This document shows, piece by piece, positions 1 through 7,877 of a stretch of 64,000 nucleotides of DNA. The first letter of the stretch is position 1; each line of letters opens with the position of its first letter. Source of the DNA: Castellaniella sp036379515 (GTDB lineage Bacteria > Pseudomonadota > Gammaproteobacteria > Burkholderiales > Burkholderiaceae_B). The notes under the pieces are model-generated. The model worked only from the letters and a program-made list of their open reading frames with translations, was not told the origin of the DNA and searched no databases. The position numbers and the translations under genes were made by a program. The stretch lies in assembly GCF_036379515.1 (NCBI RefSeq), contig NZ_DASVGN010000027.1, forward strand, positions 184,399 through 248,398, read 5' to 3'.

Positions 1-543
1 ACCCTGGAGGCTGACACACAGGCTCAGCTGGCCGAAGTCTTCACCCTTCTGGTGCATCAGGCCAGTGCGCAGCCCAGGATTCTTGTGCATCGCGACTACC
101 ACTCGCCCAACCTGATGCTGGGGGCCGGTGAACCCGACTATTCACCAGGCATCATCGATTTTCAGGATGCCTTGCACGGACCCATCACGTACGACATTGT
201 GTCGCTGGTCATGGATGCCCGAACCACCTGGGACGAGCCGCAGCAACTGGACTGGGCCATCCGGTACTGGGAATACGCGCGCGCGGCCGGCCTGCCCGTC
301 GCGTCCGACTTTGCCGAGTTTCACATGCAGTACGAGTGGATGGGGCTGCAGCGCAATTTGCGCATTCTGGGGGTGTTTGCACGCCTGTCGCACCGCGACG
401 GCAAGCATCATTATCTGGAGCACCTCCCCAGAGTGCAGCGCTACGTGCGCCAGGTCGCCGAGCGCTACCGAGTCTTTCACCCGGTGATTCGCTTACTCGA
501 CCGTGTCGAACAGACGCCCGTCACGCACGGGTTCTCGTTCTGA
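1..543 (+). CDS. amgK: AmgK-like anomeric MurNAc/GlcNAc kinase, 3' fragment
   Basis: The gene enters from the left edge, so its start is missing; about 180 C-terminal residues are visible. The kinase-fold catalytic loop is clear: HRDYHSPNLM near base 91, followed by the metal-binding IIDFQDA near base 154. Both are typical of the aminoglycoside-phosphotransferase (APH) superfamily. AmgK phosphorylates the anomeric carbon of N-acetylmuramate or N-acetylglucosamine in the cytoplasm, which feeds UDP-MurNAc without de novo synthesis. The family alone would allow other small-molecule kinases. The specific call rests on the next gene, a MurU-type nucleotidyltransferase whose ATG shares a base with this stop codon (TGATG), the known amgK-murU pairing. 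Confidence 0.85.
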   Translation, partial: TLEADTQAQLAEVFTLLVHQASAQPRILVHRDYHSPNLMLGAGEPDYSPGIIDFQDALHGPITYDIVSLVMDARTTWDEPQQLDWAIRYWEYARAAGLPVASDFAEFHMQYEWMGLQRNLRILGVFARLSHRDGKHHYLEHLPRVQRYVRQVAERYRVFHPVIRLLDRVEQTPVTHGFSF

Positions 544-1247
544 TGCGGGCCATGATTCTGGCCGCTGGGCGCGGTGAGCGCATGCGACCGCTGACTGACA
601 CCTGCCCAAAACCACTGCTGAAAGTCGCCGGCAAGCCACTGATTGTCTGGCATATTCTGCGGCTTGCACAGGCAGGCTTTCACGATATCGTGATCAACCA
701 CGCATGGCTGGGCGAGCAGATTCTGGACACGCTCGGCCACGGCGAAGCGCTAGGCGTCCGGCTGCACTACAGTGCAGAATCCCCGGCACTGGAGACAGCG
801 GGAGGCATTGCCCACGCACTCCACTTCTTCGAGGGGCACGCGTTTCTGGTCGTCAATAGCGACATCTGGTGCGACTGGGACCCCGGCACCGCCATCGTTG
901 CCGAAAAGGGGATGTCCGAGACGCACCAGGCCCACCTGGTGCTGGTCGACAACCCGGTGCACCATCCGGCAGGCGACTTCGTCTTGCAACCCGATTGCCA
1001 GGTCGCCCTGCCAGTGTCAGGCCAAAGCACGCTGACCTACGCGGGCATCGGCGTCTTTCACCCCAGCCTCTTCGCGGCGCTTTCACTGTCCAGGCCCGCC
1101 CCACTCGCGCCGTTGCTGCGCGCCGCCATGGAGCGCCACGCGGTGACGGGCGAACGCCATGCCGGTGCGTGGACAGACGTGGGAACCCCCCAACGCCTGG
1201 CTGAACTGGATTGCGCCCTCAGGGCCCGCCCCACGCGCGACTGCTAA
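543..1247 (+). CDS. murU: N-acetylmuramate alpha-1-phosphate uridylyltransferase MurU
   Basis: Encodes 234 residues of a sugar-phosphate nucleotidyltransferase. The N-terminal signature AMILAAGRGERMRPLTD is the nucleotide-binding G-x-G-x-R loop, followed by PKPLLKVAGKPLI, and the metal-binding aspartate is in VVNSDIW. MurU makes UDP-MurNAc from MurNAc-1-phosphate and UTP in the cytoplasm, completing the recycling route begun by AmgK. I chose the ATG at 543 because it overlaps the amgK stop and places the nucleotide-binding loop at the N-terminus as in the family; the frame is open further upstream but only antisense to nothing useful. Length matches the family. This recycling route can bypass the fosfomycin-sensitive MurA step in bacteria that have it, so the pair may affect fosfomycin tolerance here (inference). 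Confidence 0.9.
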   Translation: MRAMILAAGRGERMRPLTDTCPKPLLKVAGKPLIVWHILRLAQAGFHDIVINHAWLGEQILDTLGHGEALGVRLHYSAESPALETAGGIAHALHFFEGHAFLVVNSDIWCDWDPGTAIVAEKGMSETHQAHLVLVDNPVHHPAGDFVLQPDCQVALPVSGQSTLTYAGIGVFHPSLFAALSLSRPAPLAPLLRAAMERHAVTGERHAGAWTDVGTPQRLAELDCALRARPTRDC

Positions 1248-1367
1248 ACTGCATCACAAATGGAAACCATGTGTTGATGAGCTATCAACAAGGCCCGCAA
1301 TACGTTTATCCTTGAGAATTTCGACCGCGCGCGGCCGCTGCCTCAGCCGTTCAGGAACTCGTTCACT

Positions 1368-2087
1368 ATGCCCTTTGGCCCCAAACATCCCACCTTCAGA
1401 CCCACCCCTTACGGTTACTCTCGCCGCACCCGTGGCATTCCGCGCTGGCTCTTGCTGCTGATCACTGGCGTCGTGCTGGGAGCAGGCGGGGTGCTGTTTC
1501 TGCAGCGCAGCTACGGGCCGCAGCGCCTGACCATCGAGCAGTCAGAGCAGCTGCGTACCGATCTGAACACGTCTACCATGGACAACCAGCGCCTGAGCGC
1601 CGAGTCCAAAAAATTGCACGAAACGCTGGCACAGGCAGAAAAGGACCAAAAAGACGCGCAGCAGCAAATGGAGCAGGCGCGCAAGCACGCAGCCGACATG
1701 CAAGCAGGAGTCGCCAGCCTGATCGAGGCCATCCCCAACGATCCCCGCGGGGGGACCCCCGGAATCCGGGCGGGTGATGCGATCCTGAGTGCAGACGGCC
1801 TGCAATATCAGATTCTGCTGATCCAGGAGATTCCCACGGGCCAAACCGAGGCCCCGAACCTGCAGGGGACAATCAAACTGATTGCAGCCGGTTCATACCC
1901 CAACGGCAACCGGGGTTACCAGGACGTCACCACTCAGCCCCTGGATATGGGCCGCTACACCGTGGTCAAGGGGGACTGGACCGACATCCCCAAGGGCTTC
2001 CGCCCGTACCAGATCACCGTGCAGGTGATGGCCGATGGGTCGAACAAGGTCGTGTCCACCCGGACGTTCCGGGTGACACGACACTGA
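1368..2087 (+). CDS. Membrane-anchored coiled-coil protein of unknown function (DUF6776-like)
   Basis: 239 residues. A basic N-terminus (rich in R, P and Y) precedes one hydrophobic helix at about residues 25-45, so the protein is probably anchored in the inner membrane with its bulk in the periplasm. Residues about 55-115 are Q, E, K and A rich and look like a coiled coil. The rest (about 120-239) looks like a beta-rich domain. The arrangement resembles the DUF6776 family of proteobacterial proteins, but I assign it from shape and recollection only. An AGGAA lies about 10 bases before the ATG. It stands 120 bases after murU and may be co-transcribed. Its stop is 12 bases from the convergent metQ stop. 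Function unknown. Confidence 0.75.
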   Translation: MPFGPKHPTFRPTPYGYSRRTRGIPRWLLLLITGVVLGAGGVLFLQRSYGPQRLTIEQSEQLRTDLNTSTMDNQRLSAESKKLHETLAQAEKDQKDAQQQMEQARKHAADMQAGVASLIEAIPNDPRGGTPGIRAGDAILSADGLQYQILLIQEIPTGQTEAPNLQGTIKLIAAGSYPNGNRGYQDVTTQPLDMGRYTVVKGDWTDIPKGFRPYQITVQVMADGSNKVVSTRTFRVTRH

Positions 2088-2099
2088 CGTCTGATCTGA

Positions 2100-2885
2100 T
2101 CAGAACGCCGGGACGATGGCACCCTTGTACTTGGTCAGGATGAACTGACGGACCCGCTCGCTTTGCAGGGCTTTCACGAGTTTCTGAATGCCCGGGTCGT
2201 TGACCTTGTCCTGGCGCGTGACGACAAGGTTCGCATAGGGCGAATTCTTGTCTTCAATGAACAGCGCATCCTTGATCGGGTTCAAGCCTGCTTCCAGCGC
2301 GTAGTTGGTGTTGATGAGCGCAAGATCCACGTCCGGGAGCACACGCGGCAGCGTAGCCGCTTCGAGCTCACGAAACTTCAGGTGCTTGGGGTTGTAGACC
2401 ACGTCGCGCGCAGTCGCAAGGATATTGCTCGGGTCTTTCAGCTTGATCAAGCCCTGCTTCTGGAGCAACAGCAAGGCCCGTGCCCCATTTGAAGGATCAT
2501 TGGGGATCGCCACTTGGGCGCCGTCCTTCAGATCCTTGATGTTCTTGATCTTCTGCGAGTAGGCGCCAAAAGGCTCTACGTGCACCGCGCCTACCGAAAC
2601 CAGGTGCGTGCCGTGATCTTTGTTGAACGAATCCAGATACGGCTTGTGCTGGAAGAAGTTGGCATCGATGTGCCCGCCGTCGACCTGCAGATTGGGCTGC
2701 ACGTAATCGGTGAAGACCTTGATGTCCAGGTCCACCCCTTCTTTGGCCAACTCTGGCTTGACGAATTCTAGAAGCTCGGCGTGAGGCACCGGAGTCGCCG
2801 CAATCGTCAACTTCTCAGCGTGAGACGGTGCCGCAAACACCAGCGGCAGAGCCAGCGCCAGAACCGGCACAAATTTCTTGAACAT
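2100..2885 (-). CDS. metQ: Methionine ABC transporter substrate-binding protein MetQ (NlpA family)
   Basis: 261 residues of the NlpA/MetQ family, the periplasmic receptor for D/L-methionine uptake. Typical segments are KLTIAATPVPHAELLEFVKP, VQPNLQVDGGHIDANFFQH and ALINTNYALEAGL. The start is secure: AGGAGGT lies just before the ATG. The leader (residues 1-23, ending APSHA) is a plain signal peptidase I peptide with no lipobox cysteine, so this MetQ is predicted to be soluble in the periplasm, whereas many relatives are lipoproteins. It is the last gene of metN-metI-metQ, 18 bases after metI. A related substrate such as another sulfur amino acid is possible. Confidence 0.92.
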   Translation of the reverse strand: MFKKFVPVLALALPLVFAAPSHAEKLTIAATPVPHAELLEFVKPELAKEGVDLDIKVFTDYVQPNLQVDGGHIDANFFQHKPYLDSFNKDHGTHLVSVGAVHVEPFGAYSQKIKNIKDLKDGAQVAIPNDPSNGARALLLLQKQGLIKLKDPSNILATARDVVYNPKHLKFRELEAATLPRVLPDVDLALINTNYALEAGLNPIKDALFIEDKNSPYANLVVTRQDKVNDPGIQKLVKALQSERVRQFILTKYKGAIVPAF

Positions 2886-2903
2886 GTAAAAACCTCCTGA
2901 AGA

Positions 2904-3557
2904 TTATCGTCTATTGAGTTTGGCCACCCAGCGGTCGCCAACGATCTGAAACACTTGCACCATGATGACAAGGATCACCACGGTCACAGCCATGACGTCG
3001 CCCTGATAGCGCTGATAGCCGTACCGCACGGCCAAGTCACCCAGCCCGCCGCCGCCAATCACGCCAGACATGGCCGAATAGCCCACGAGCGCGATACAGG
3101 TGACCACGACGGCCGACAAAATGCCGGTCGTGGCCTCTGGAAGCAACGCCCACAGCACCGTCTGACGGGACGTGGCGCCCATGGCACGACAGGCCTCGCT
3201 CACGCCGGGGTCGAGCTCACGCAGCACGTTTTCAACCAGCCGCGCAAAAAACGGGGCCGCGCTGGCCACCAGCGGCGGGATCGACCCCTGTACCCCCAGC
3301 GCGGTGCCCACCAGCACTCGCGACAGCGGAATCATCACAATAAGCAGAATCAAAAACGGCACCGAACGCAGTACGTTGACCACGAAGGCCACGCCTTGAT
3401 AGAGGCTGCGGTTTTCAATCACCTGCCCAGGACTTGTCAGAAACAGCAGGACACCCACGGGCAAGCCGATGATCACCGTAAACAACAACGAAAACCCCGT
3501 CATCAACAAGGTATCGATGGTGGCTTCGAGAATCATGCCCCAATCGAGATTCATCAT
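2904..3557 (-). CDS. metI: Methionine ABC transporter permease MetI
   Basis: 217 residues with about five to six hydrophobic helices. The EAA loop that docks on the ATPase is visible as EACRAMGATSRQTVLWALLPEA (residues about 139-160, quoted in part: EACRAMGAT and LLPEA). It forms the membrane channel of the MetNIQ importer. Its ATG overlaps the metN stop (ATGA), so translation is probably coupled. Length matches the family (E. coli MetI is 217). Confidence 0.93.
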   Translation of the reverse strand: MMNLDWGMILEATIDTLLMTGFSLLFTVIIGLPVGVLLFLTSPGQVIENRSLYQGVAFVVNVLRSVPFLILLIVMIPLSRVLVGTALGVQGSIPPLVASAAPFFARLVENVLRELDPGVSEACRAMGATSRQTVLWALLPEATTGILSAVVVTCIALVGYSAMSGVIGGGGLGDLAVRYGYQRYQGDVMAVTVVILVIMVQVFQIVGDRWVAKLNRR

Positions 3558-4567
3558 GACCGCAATACCTCACAATGCACACCTGCTTGCTCCAGCACGG
3601 GGGCCAGTGCCTGGAGATGTTCGTCGGACCCTTCAATGGCCACGATCAGCTGACCATAAGGCGTGTCCTTGATCCGGCCCACCGACCCTTGCAGGATGCT
3701 GAGGTCGAGCGACAGATCACGGCTCAGGCGGCTGAGCAAGGGCCGCCCGGTGGCTTCGCCCCGGAAACTGAGCTTGACCAGGCGTCCCGAGACACCTTCG
3801 GCCAGCGTGCGCCACCCCTCGCCACCATCCAGGCCGCTTTCGGACAACAAGGCCCGCGTGGCGTCATGCCCTGGGTGCAGGAACACGTCGAGTACCGGCC
3901 CGGTCTCGACAATATGCCCGCGCTCGATGACAGCCACACGGTCGCAGACAGCCCGAATCACATCCATGCTGTGCGTGATGAGCACGATGGTCAGGCCCAG
4001 GCGCAGATTGATGTCCTGCAGCAGCCGCAGAATGGATTGTGTGGTTTCAGGGTCCAACGCCGACGTCGCCTCGTCGCACAGCAGGATGCGCGGCCGGCTG
4101 GCCAGCGCCCGTGCAATGCCCACCCGCTGCTGCTGCCCGCCCGAGAGCTGGCCCGGGTACTTATGGGCGTGGTCGGCCAAGCCCACGAGGTCGAGCACCT
4201 CGCGCGCTCGAGCCAGACGCTCTGCGCGCGGCATCCCCGAGAGACGCAGCGGAAAGCAGACGTTGTCGAGCACAGTGCGCGAACGCAACAGGTTGAAGTG
4301 CTGAAAGATCATGCCGACCGTACGGCGGTACTCGCGCAACTGGGCGTCGGTATAAGCGGTGATGTCTTCACCGTCGACGCGTACGCGGCCTTCGGAGGGC
4401 CGCTCCAGCAGGTTCAGCAAGCGGATCAGCGTGCTCTTGCCTGCGCCCGAACGGCCAATGATGCCGAAGACCTCGCCTTCGTGGATGCTGAGTGACACAT
4501 CAGCCAGCGCGTGCACGGCACGCCCCGCCGACTGATACGTCTTACGGATGTTCTCGAGATCGATCAA
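3554..4567 (-). CDS. metN: Methionine ABC transporter ATP-binding protein MetN
   Basis: 337 residues. The ABC ATPase domain has Walker A GRSGAGKST, the Q-loop region IFQHFN, the signature LSGGQQQR and Walker B ILLCDEATSALD. After about residue 250 follows the NIL (ACT-like) domain that binds methionine and shuts transport when the cell is replete. The start is TTG: an in-frame TGA lies only four codons upstream and no ATG or GTG lies between it and the conserved N-terminus (ATC GAT CTC GAG AAC), so TTG at 4567 is forced. A weak start may limit expression of the importer. No SAM-type riboswitch is evident in the 200 bases upstream. Confidence 0.93.
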   Translation of the reverse strand: MIDLENIRKTYQSAGRAVHALADVSLSIHEGEVFGIIGRSGAGKSTLIRLLNLLERPSEGRVRVDGEDITAYTDAQLREYRRTVGMIFQHFNLLRSRTVLDNVCFPLRLSGMPRAERLARAREVLDLVGLADHAHKYPGQLSGGQQQRVGIARALASRPRILLCDEATSALDPETTQSILRLLQDINLRLGLTIVLITHSMDVIRAVCDRVAVIERGHIVETGPVLDVFLHPGHDATRALLSESGLDGGEGWRTLAEGVSGRLVKLSFRGEATGRPLLSRLSRDLSLDLSILQGSVGRIKDTPYGQLIVAIEGSDEHLQALAPVLEQAGVHCEVLRS

Positions 4568-4686
4568 GATACAGAGTCACTTTGAAAATGAGCGCGCTCT
4601 CGGATCAACGAGACGCGAGACGTGAATTTACCATGCAGGTTTCATAGAAAGAACGAATAACTTATTACTTAAGGAAATAACAGGCC

Positions 4687-4705
4687 CGAAATTCCAGGAA
4701 TTTCG
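4687..4705. repeat. Perfect 19-base palindrome between metN and the MFS gene
   Basis: CGAAATTCC, one central A, then GGAATTTCG: two 9-base arms. It lies in the 208-base divergent intergenic region, 71 bases before the MFS start and 120 before metN. It is AT-rich in a GC-rich genome and no run of T follows on either strand, so a transcription-factor operator is more likely than a terminator. Which regulator binds is unknown; no regulator gene is adjacent. Confidence 0.5.
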
Positions 4706-4775
4706 AAAAGATCGGGCACCCACCGCACGTGCCTGGAACTACTATGAAGGCCTCATACGAAAAGAGGATCTCGCG

Positions 4776-6035
4776 GTGGCCTCGGCCATGATTCCCGCGT
4801 CCGGCGCCACAAGCATGGGCTCGCGCTGGATGCTGCCAACCCTTTGCAGTGCTGCATTCCTGGTATTCGCGCAGACCTTCATGGTCGCGCCGCTCATCCC
4901 CCGCCTATCCACGTTATTGGGAGCCTCCACCGATGCGGTCGGGTTGGCGATCCCTGCCTACGTCATCCCGCAAGCGCTCTCCATCCTGTTCGTCGGCCCC
5001 TTCTCTGACCGCATGGGGCGCAAGATCGTCATCCTGGGCTCGCTCAGCCTTTTCTGCGCACTGACACTTGCCACCGCAACAGCGACTGACGTGACCTCTT
5101 TCATCCGCTGGCGCCTGGCCACAGGGGTGGTGGCCGCAGGCATCGTGCCCATCAGCCTGACGCTGATCGGGGACGTGATTCCTTACCAGGACAGGGGCCG
5201 CGCGGTAGGGTGGCTCTTTGGCGCGATTGCAGGCGGTACGGCAGCAGGTGCCGCTGCAGGCGCGCTTCTCGAGCCCCTGCTCGGTTGGCAAGGCCTGTTT
5301 CTCTGTGTGGGCGCGCTCTGCCTGCTCGTCCTGCTTACCGCAATCTCGGCGTCGGTCATCCCTCATTCGGCTCGCCACAATGCTCCGGCTCCATGGTCGG
5401 CCACACTGAAGGGCTACCGCGCGCTGCTGACCCAGCTGCGCGCGCTGCGTACCTACGGCTATGTGCTGCTCAACGCCATCTTGCAGTCGGGGGTCTTCAC
5501 CTGGTTGGGAGTTTATCTCCACGCCAGATTCGGGCTCGACGAAGCACACATCGGGCTCGCACTTCTGGGGTACGGGATCCCGGGCCTGATATTCGGCCCT
5601 CTCATCGGAAAACTTGCCGATCGATGTGGGCGTGCGCGCATCATCCCGCTTGGCGTGGCTCTGACGGGGCTCTGCACGCTATCGCTGATTCCGTCCCTGC
5701 CTCTGGTGCTCGTGCAAGTCGCCATCATCTTCCTGTCTCTGGGTTTCGATCTGACTCAACCGCTGCTGGCGGGTATCGCGACCAGTCTCAAGGGGGCTGC
5801 CAAAGGCCAGGCCGTGGCCCTGATGGCATTTTCTCTCTTCAGTGGATTTGGCCTTGGCAGCCTGCTCTTTCAGGCCGCATTGAAACTTGGCTTTGCAAGC
5901 GCCCTGTCCACCTTCGGTGTGATCGCACTGATCGCTGCAATCGTGGCATGGTCGCTATTCCGCTCGGAAGTGCCGGTTCCCGGACTGTCGCCCGTACCGA
6001 GCCCACAACCACCACACGACGCGGATGCCCAGTAG
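4776..6035 (+). CDS. MFS transporter, probable drug or metabolite exporter
   Basis: 419 residues, largely hydrophobic, with about 12 membrane helices. The motif A loop between helices 2 and 3 is present (GPFSDRMGRKIVILG) and is repeated less well in the second half (GPLIGKLADRCGRARI), as expected for the duplicated MFS fold. The N-half sequence around TGVVAAGIVPISLTLIGD resembles the DHA (drug:H+ antiporter) group. I chose GTG at 4776 because AGAGGA lies about 7 bases upstream; an ATG at 4788 is an alternative. Substrate cannot be read from sequence. Its last 81 bases overlap the convergent msrQ. Confidence 0.85.
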   Translation: MASAMIPASGATSMGSRWMLPTLCSAAFLVFAQTFMVAPLIPRLSTLLGASTDAVGLAIPAYVIPQALSILFVGPFSDRMGRKIVILGSLSLFCALTLATATATDVTSFIRWRLATGVVAAGIVPISLTLIGDVIPYQDRGRAVGWLFGAIAGGTAAGAAAGALLEPLLGWQGLFLCVGALCLLVLLTAISASVIPHSARHNAPAPWSATLKGYRALLTQLRALRTYGYVLLNAILQSGVFTWLGVYLHARFGLDEAHIGLALLGYGIPGLIFGPLIGKLADRCGRARIIPLGVALTGLCTLSLIPSLPLVLVQVAIIFLSLGFDLTQPLLAGIATSLKGAAKGQAVALMAFSLFSGFGLGSLLFQAALKLGFASALSTFGVIALIAAIVAWSLFRSEVPVPGLSPVPSPQPPHDADAQ

Positions 6036-6599
6036 CACGGCGAGTATCCAAGCGTAAAGATGCGGCTCGAAAAAATCATTTTTGCCTGCACGCATCCAGT
6101 CGAAATGCCATACGGACAGGACTGCGGCTGGATACACCAGCCAATGCAAACGCGTCCACCACCGGCCCAACCGGCGCATCCAGCCATGAGTGGACGTCAA
6201 GGCCAATGGCACCAGGCACAGGACGGCCAGCGCACCGATGCCAATGAAATCGCGCTGCCAGAGATCGTGCCACATTGACGACCAGACCCCGCCCCGGTCC
6301 CACAGCCCCCAGGCAATCACGTGCAATACCGTGTAGAAGAATGCGTAGAGTCCCAAGGCGCGGCGGCAACGCACCCATTTCGACCACCCCGTCAGGCGTC
6401 TGAGCGGAGTCACCGACAGTGCCGCCCATAGCATCACCAGCGCCCAAGTTCCCGATGATCGCGTCAGAAACTCGGGCGGGTTGGCGGTCAGGTCGCCCTG
6501 GTAGCCCAGAACGAACCACCACACGACAGGGAAAACGCCGCACAGATGGGCACACACCGTCAGGTAGAAGGTGCTTCGGTCACGGGGGAATCGCATCAT
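5955..6599 (-). CDS. msrQ: MsrQ-type haem-binding membrane subunit (YedZ family)
   Basis: 214 residues with about six membrane helices of the ferric-reductase-like transmembrane family. Conserved histidines that would carry b-haem sit in helices, for example GLYAFFYTVLHV, TRLHWLVY and VLSVWHFDW. MsrQ passes electrons from the inner membrane to MsrP, the periplasmic methionine-sulfoxide reductase. Here no msrP is adjacent: the next genes are an MFS exporter (convergent, overlapping 81 bases) and the riboswitch antiporter (divergent). Either msrP is elsewhere or this protein serves another partner. Two ATG codons stand in tandem at the start (6599 and 6596). Confidence 0.85.
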   Translation of the reverse strand: MMRFPRDRSTFYLTVCAHLCGVFPVVWWFVLGYQGDLTANPPEFLTRSSGTWALVMLWAALSVTPLRRLTGWSKWVRCRRALGLYAFFYTVLHVIAWGLWDRGGVWSSMWHDLWQRDFIGIGALAVLCLVPLALTSTHGWMRRLGRWWTRLHWLVYPAAVLSVWHFDWMRAGKNDFFEPHLYAWILAVLLGIRVVWWLWARYGRQSGNRHFRAE

Positions 6600-6645
6600 C
6601 AGGAACTCTTGCGCACACTCAGGACATCATAGGATGCGCGCTCGC

Positions 6646-6674
6646 GTGACGCCACCGCCAAATGCTGTTATAAA
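6646..6674 (+). promoter_or_regulatory. Probable sigma-70 promoter of the riboswitch-antiporter transcript
   Basis: GTGACG (6646-6651), 17 bases, TATAAA (6669-6674), with a TG just upstream of the -10. The predicted start near 6681 lies just before the riboswitch core, as expected for a leader RNA. Confidence 0.5.
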
Positions 6675-6675
6675 G

Positions 6676-6812
6676 TCACCCCTGTCATTGGGGAGTAGCC
6701 GTTCCCGGCGTTGCCGGGAAGCCCGCGTCAACACACTTGGAGCACTGACTTCATGGCGCGGGCAGCCGCCGCGAAAGCAGCGCCAGCCTGGCGAGACCTT
6801 TGGCCGCGATGC
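6676..6812 (+). promoter_or_regulatory. yybP-ykoY family manganese riboswitch
   Basis: The conserved parts occur in order: GGGGAGTAGCC at 6690-6700; a hairpin TTCCCGG...CCGGGAA (6702-6720); GTCAACACACTTGG at 6727-6740 within a helix formed by GCCCGCG (6721-6727) and CGCGGGC (6757-6763); and the 3' signature GCGAGACCTTTGGCC at 6791-6805. These match the consensus of the yybP-ykoY class, shown to sense Mn2+ and to switch on efflux genes. The gene directly downstream is a cation antiporter, which fits. The expression platform is presumably in 6806-6878; I could not fold it confidently. Confidence 0.9.
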
Positions 6813-6878
6813 GCATGCCTGCCGGGCGAGCCGCGTCGTCGGGCCATTGGTTGTCGCTCATCCGGCTGGAGTGTCTCC

Positions 6879-7877
6879 GTGCTGCTTGCCATCACCCTCT
6901 TCCTTCTTTCCGCTCTGGCGATCTACCTTGCCAGTGAGTACTTCGTCAATGGCATCGAATGGCTGGGCCGGCGCCTGAATCTGGGCGCAACGGCCGTGGG
7001 CTCTGTGCTGGCGGCCTTCGGAACCGCACTGCCCGAAAGCGCGGTCACGTTCATCGCCGTCGTATTCGGCGACACCCCTGCCATGAAAAACGTCGGCGTG
7101 GGGGCCGCCATGGGGGGCCCGCTGGTGCTCTCGACATTGGCCTACTCCATTGTGGGCCTGGCGCTGATGATCAACCACAAGCACCTCAAACGGCCCACCT
7201 ACGCACTACAGGCCGACTGCGCCCGCTTGAGCCGCGACCAAGCCGCCTTCCTGTGGATCTTCGTCTTCAAGGTCGCACTGGGTCTGGTGGTCTTTGCCTT
7301 CAAGCCTTGGCTGGGCATCCTGTTCCTGCTGGCCTACGCGGTCTACGTGTTTTCGGAAATCCGTGACGCCCACACGGCTCTGGAAGAAGAAATTCTGGAA
7401 CCGCTCAAACTGCGCCCGCATACGGCAGAGCCGTCCCTGGCCTGGGCGGCGCTGCAATCCGTAGGCGCCATGCTGGTGGTGGCTTTCGCTTCTCACATCT
7501 TCGTCAACCAGCTCCAGGTCATCGGCCACGGCCTGGGTTGGTCAGCACAGCTGGTAGCGCTCATCCTCAGCCCCATCGCCACGGAGCTACCCGAGGTCAT
7601 GAATGCCCTCATCTGGGTGCGTCAGGGTAAAGAGCGCCTGGCGCTGGCCAACATCTCGGGCTCCATGATGATTCAGGCCACCATCCCAAGCGCCCTGGGC
7701 ATCTTCTTCACCCCCTGGCTGTTCGACCCCGCACTGATCCTCTCAGGCGCCGTCACCCTGATGGCGATCATCTTCATGTGGTTCCTGTTCCGACGCGGCG
7801 CGGTGAAAGCCCAAACTCTGATCACGGCCAGTGCGTTCTACGCCGTATTCGCGCTAGGGGCATTCTGGCTGGGATGA
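6879..7877 (+). CDS. Sodium/calcium exchanger-family (CaCA) cation antiporter, probable Mn2+ exporter
   Basis: 332 residues, about 10 membrane helices in two repeats. Both alpha-repeat signatures of the CaCA superfamily are present: FGTALPESAVTFIA in the first half and IATELPEVMNALI in the second, whose acidic residues bind the cation. I placed the start at GTG 6879, with GGAG 7 bases upstream; the frame is open back to 6711, but that stretch is the riboswitch and is not expected to be translated. Annotation by family would be Ca2+:cation antiporter. The upstream Mn2+ riboswitch argues that the physiological substrate is, or includes, Mn2+ (inference). The 3' end overlaps the convergent RND gene by 40 bases. 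Confidence 0.87.
   Translation: MLLAITLFLLSALAIYLASEYFVNGIEWLGRRLNLGATAVGSVLAAFGTALPESAVTFIAVVFGDTPAMKNVGVGAAMGGPLVLSTLAYSIVGLALMINHKHLKRPTYALQADCARLSRDQAAFLWIFVFKVALGLVVFAFKPWLGILFLLAYAVYVFSEIRDAHTALEEEILEPLKLRPHTAEPSLAWAALQSVGAMLVVAFASHIFVNQLQVIGHGLGWSAQLVALILSPIATELPEVMNALIWVRQGKERLALANISGSMMIQATIPSALGIFFTPWLFDPALILSGAVTLMAIIFMWFLFRRGAVKAQTLITASAFYAVFALGAFWLG

Noticed and set aside
4568..4775. SAM or other methionine riboswitch before metN
   Set aside because: No SAM-family core or terminator/antiterminator pair was seen; only the palindrome stands out.
6711..6878. N-terminal extension of the antiporter
   Set aside because: It is the riboswitch and its linker. The extension is R, A and P rich without family similarity, and GGAG stands before GTG 6879.
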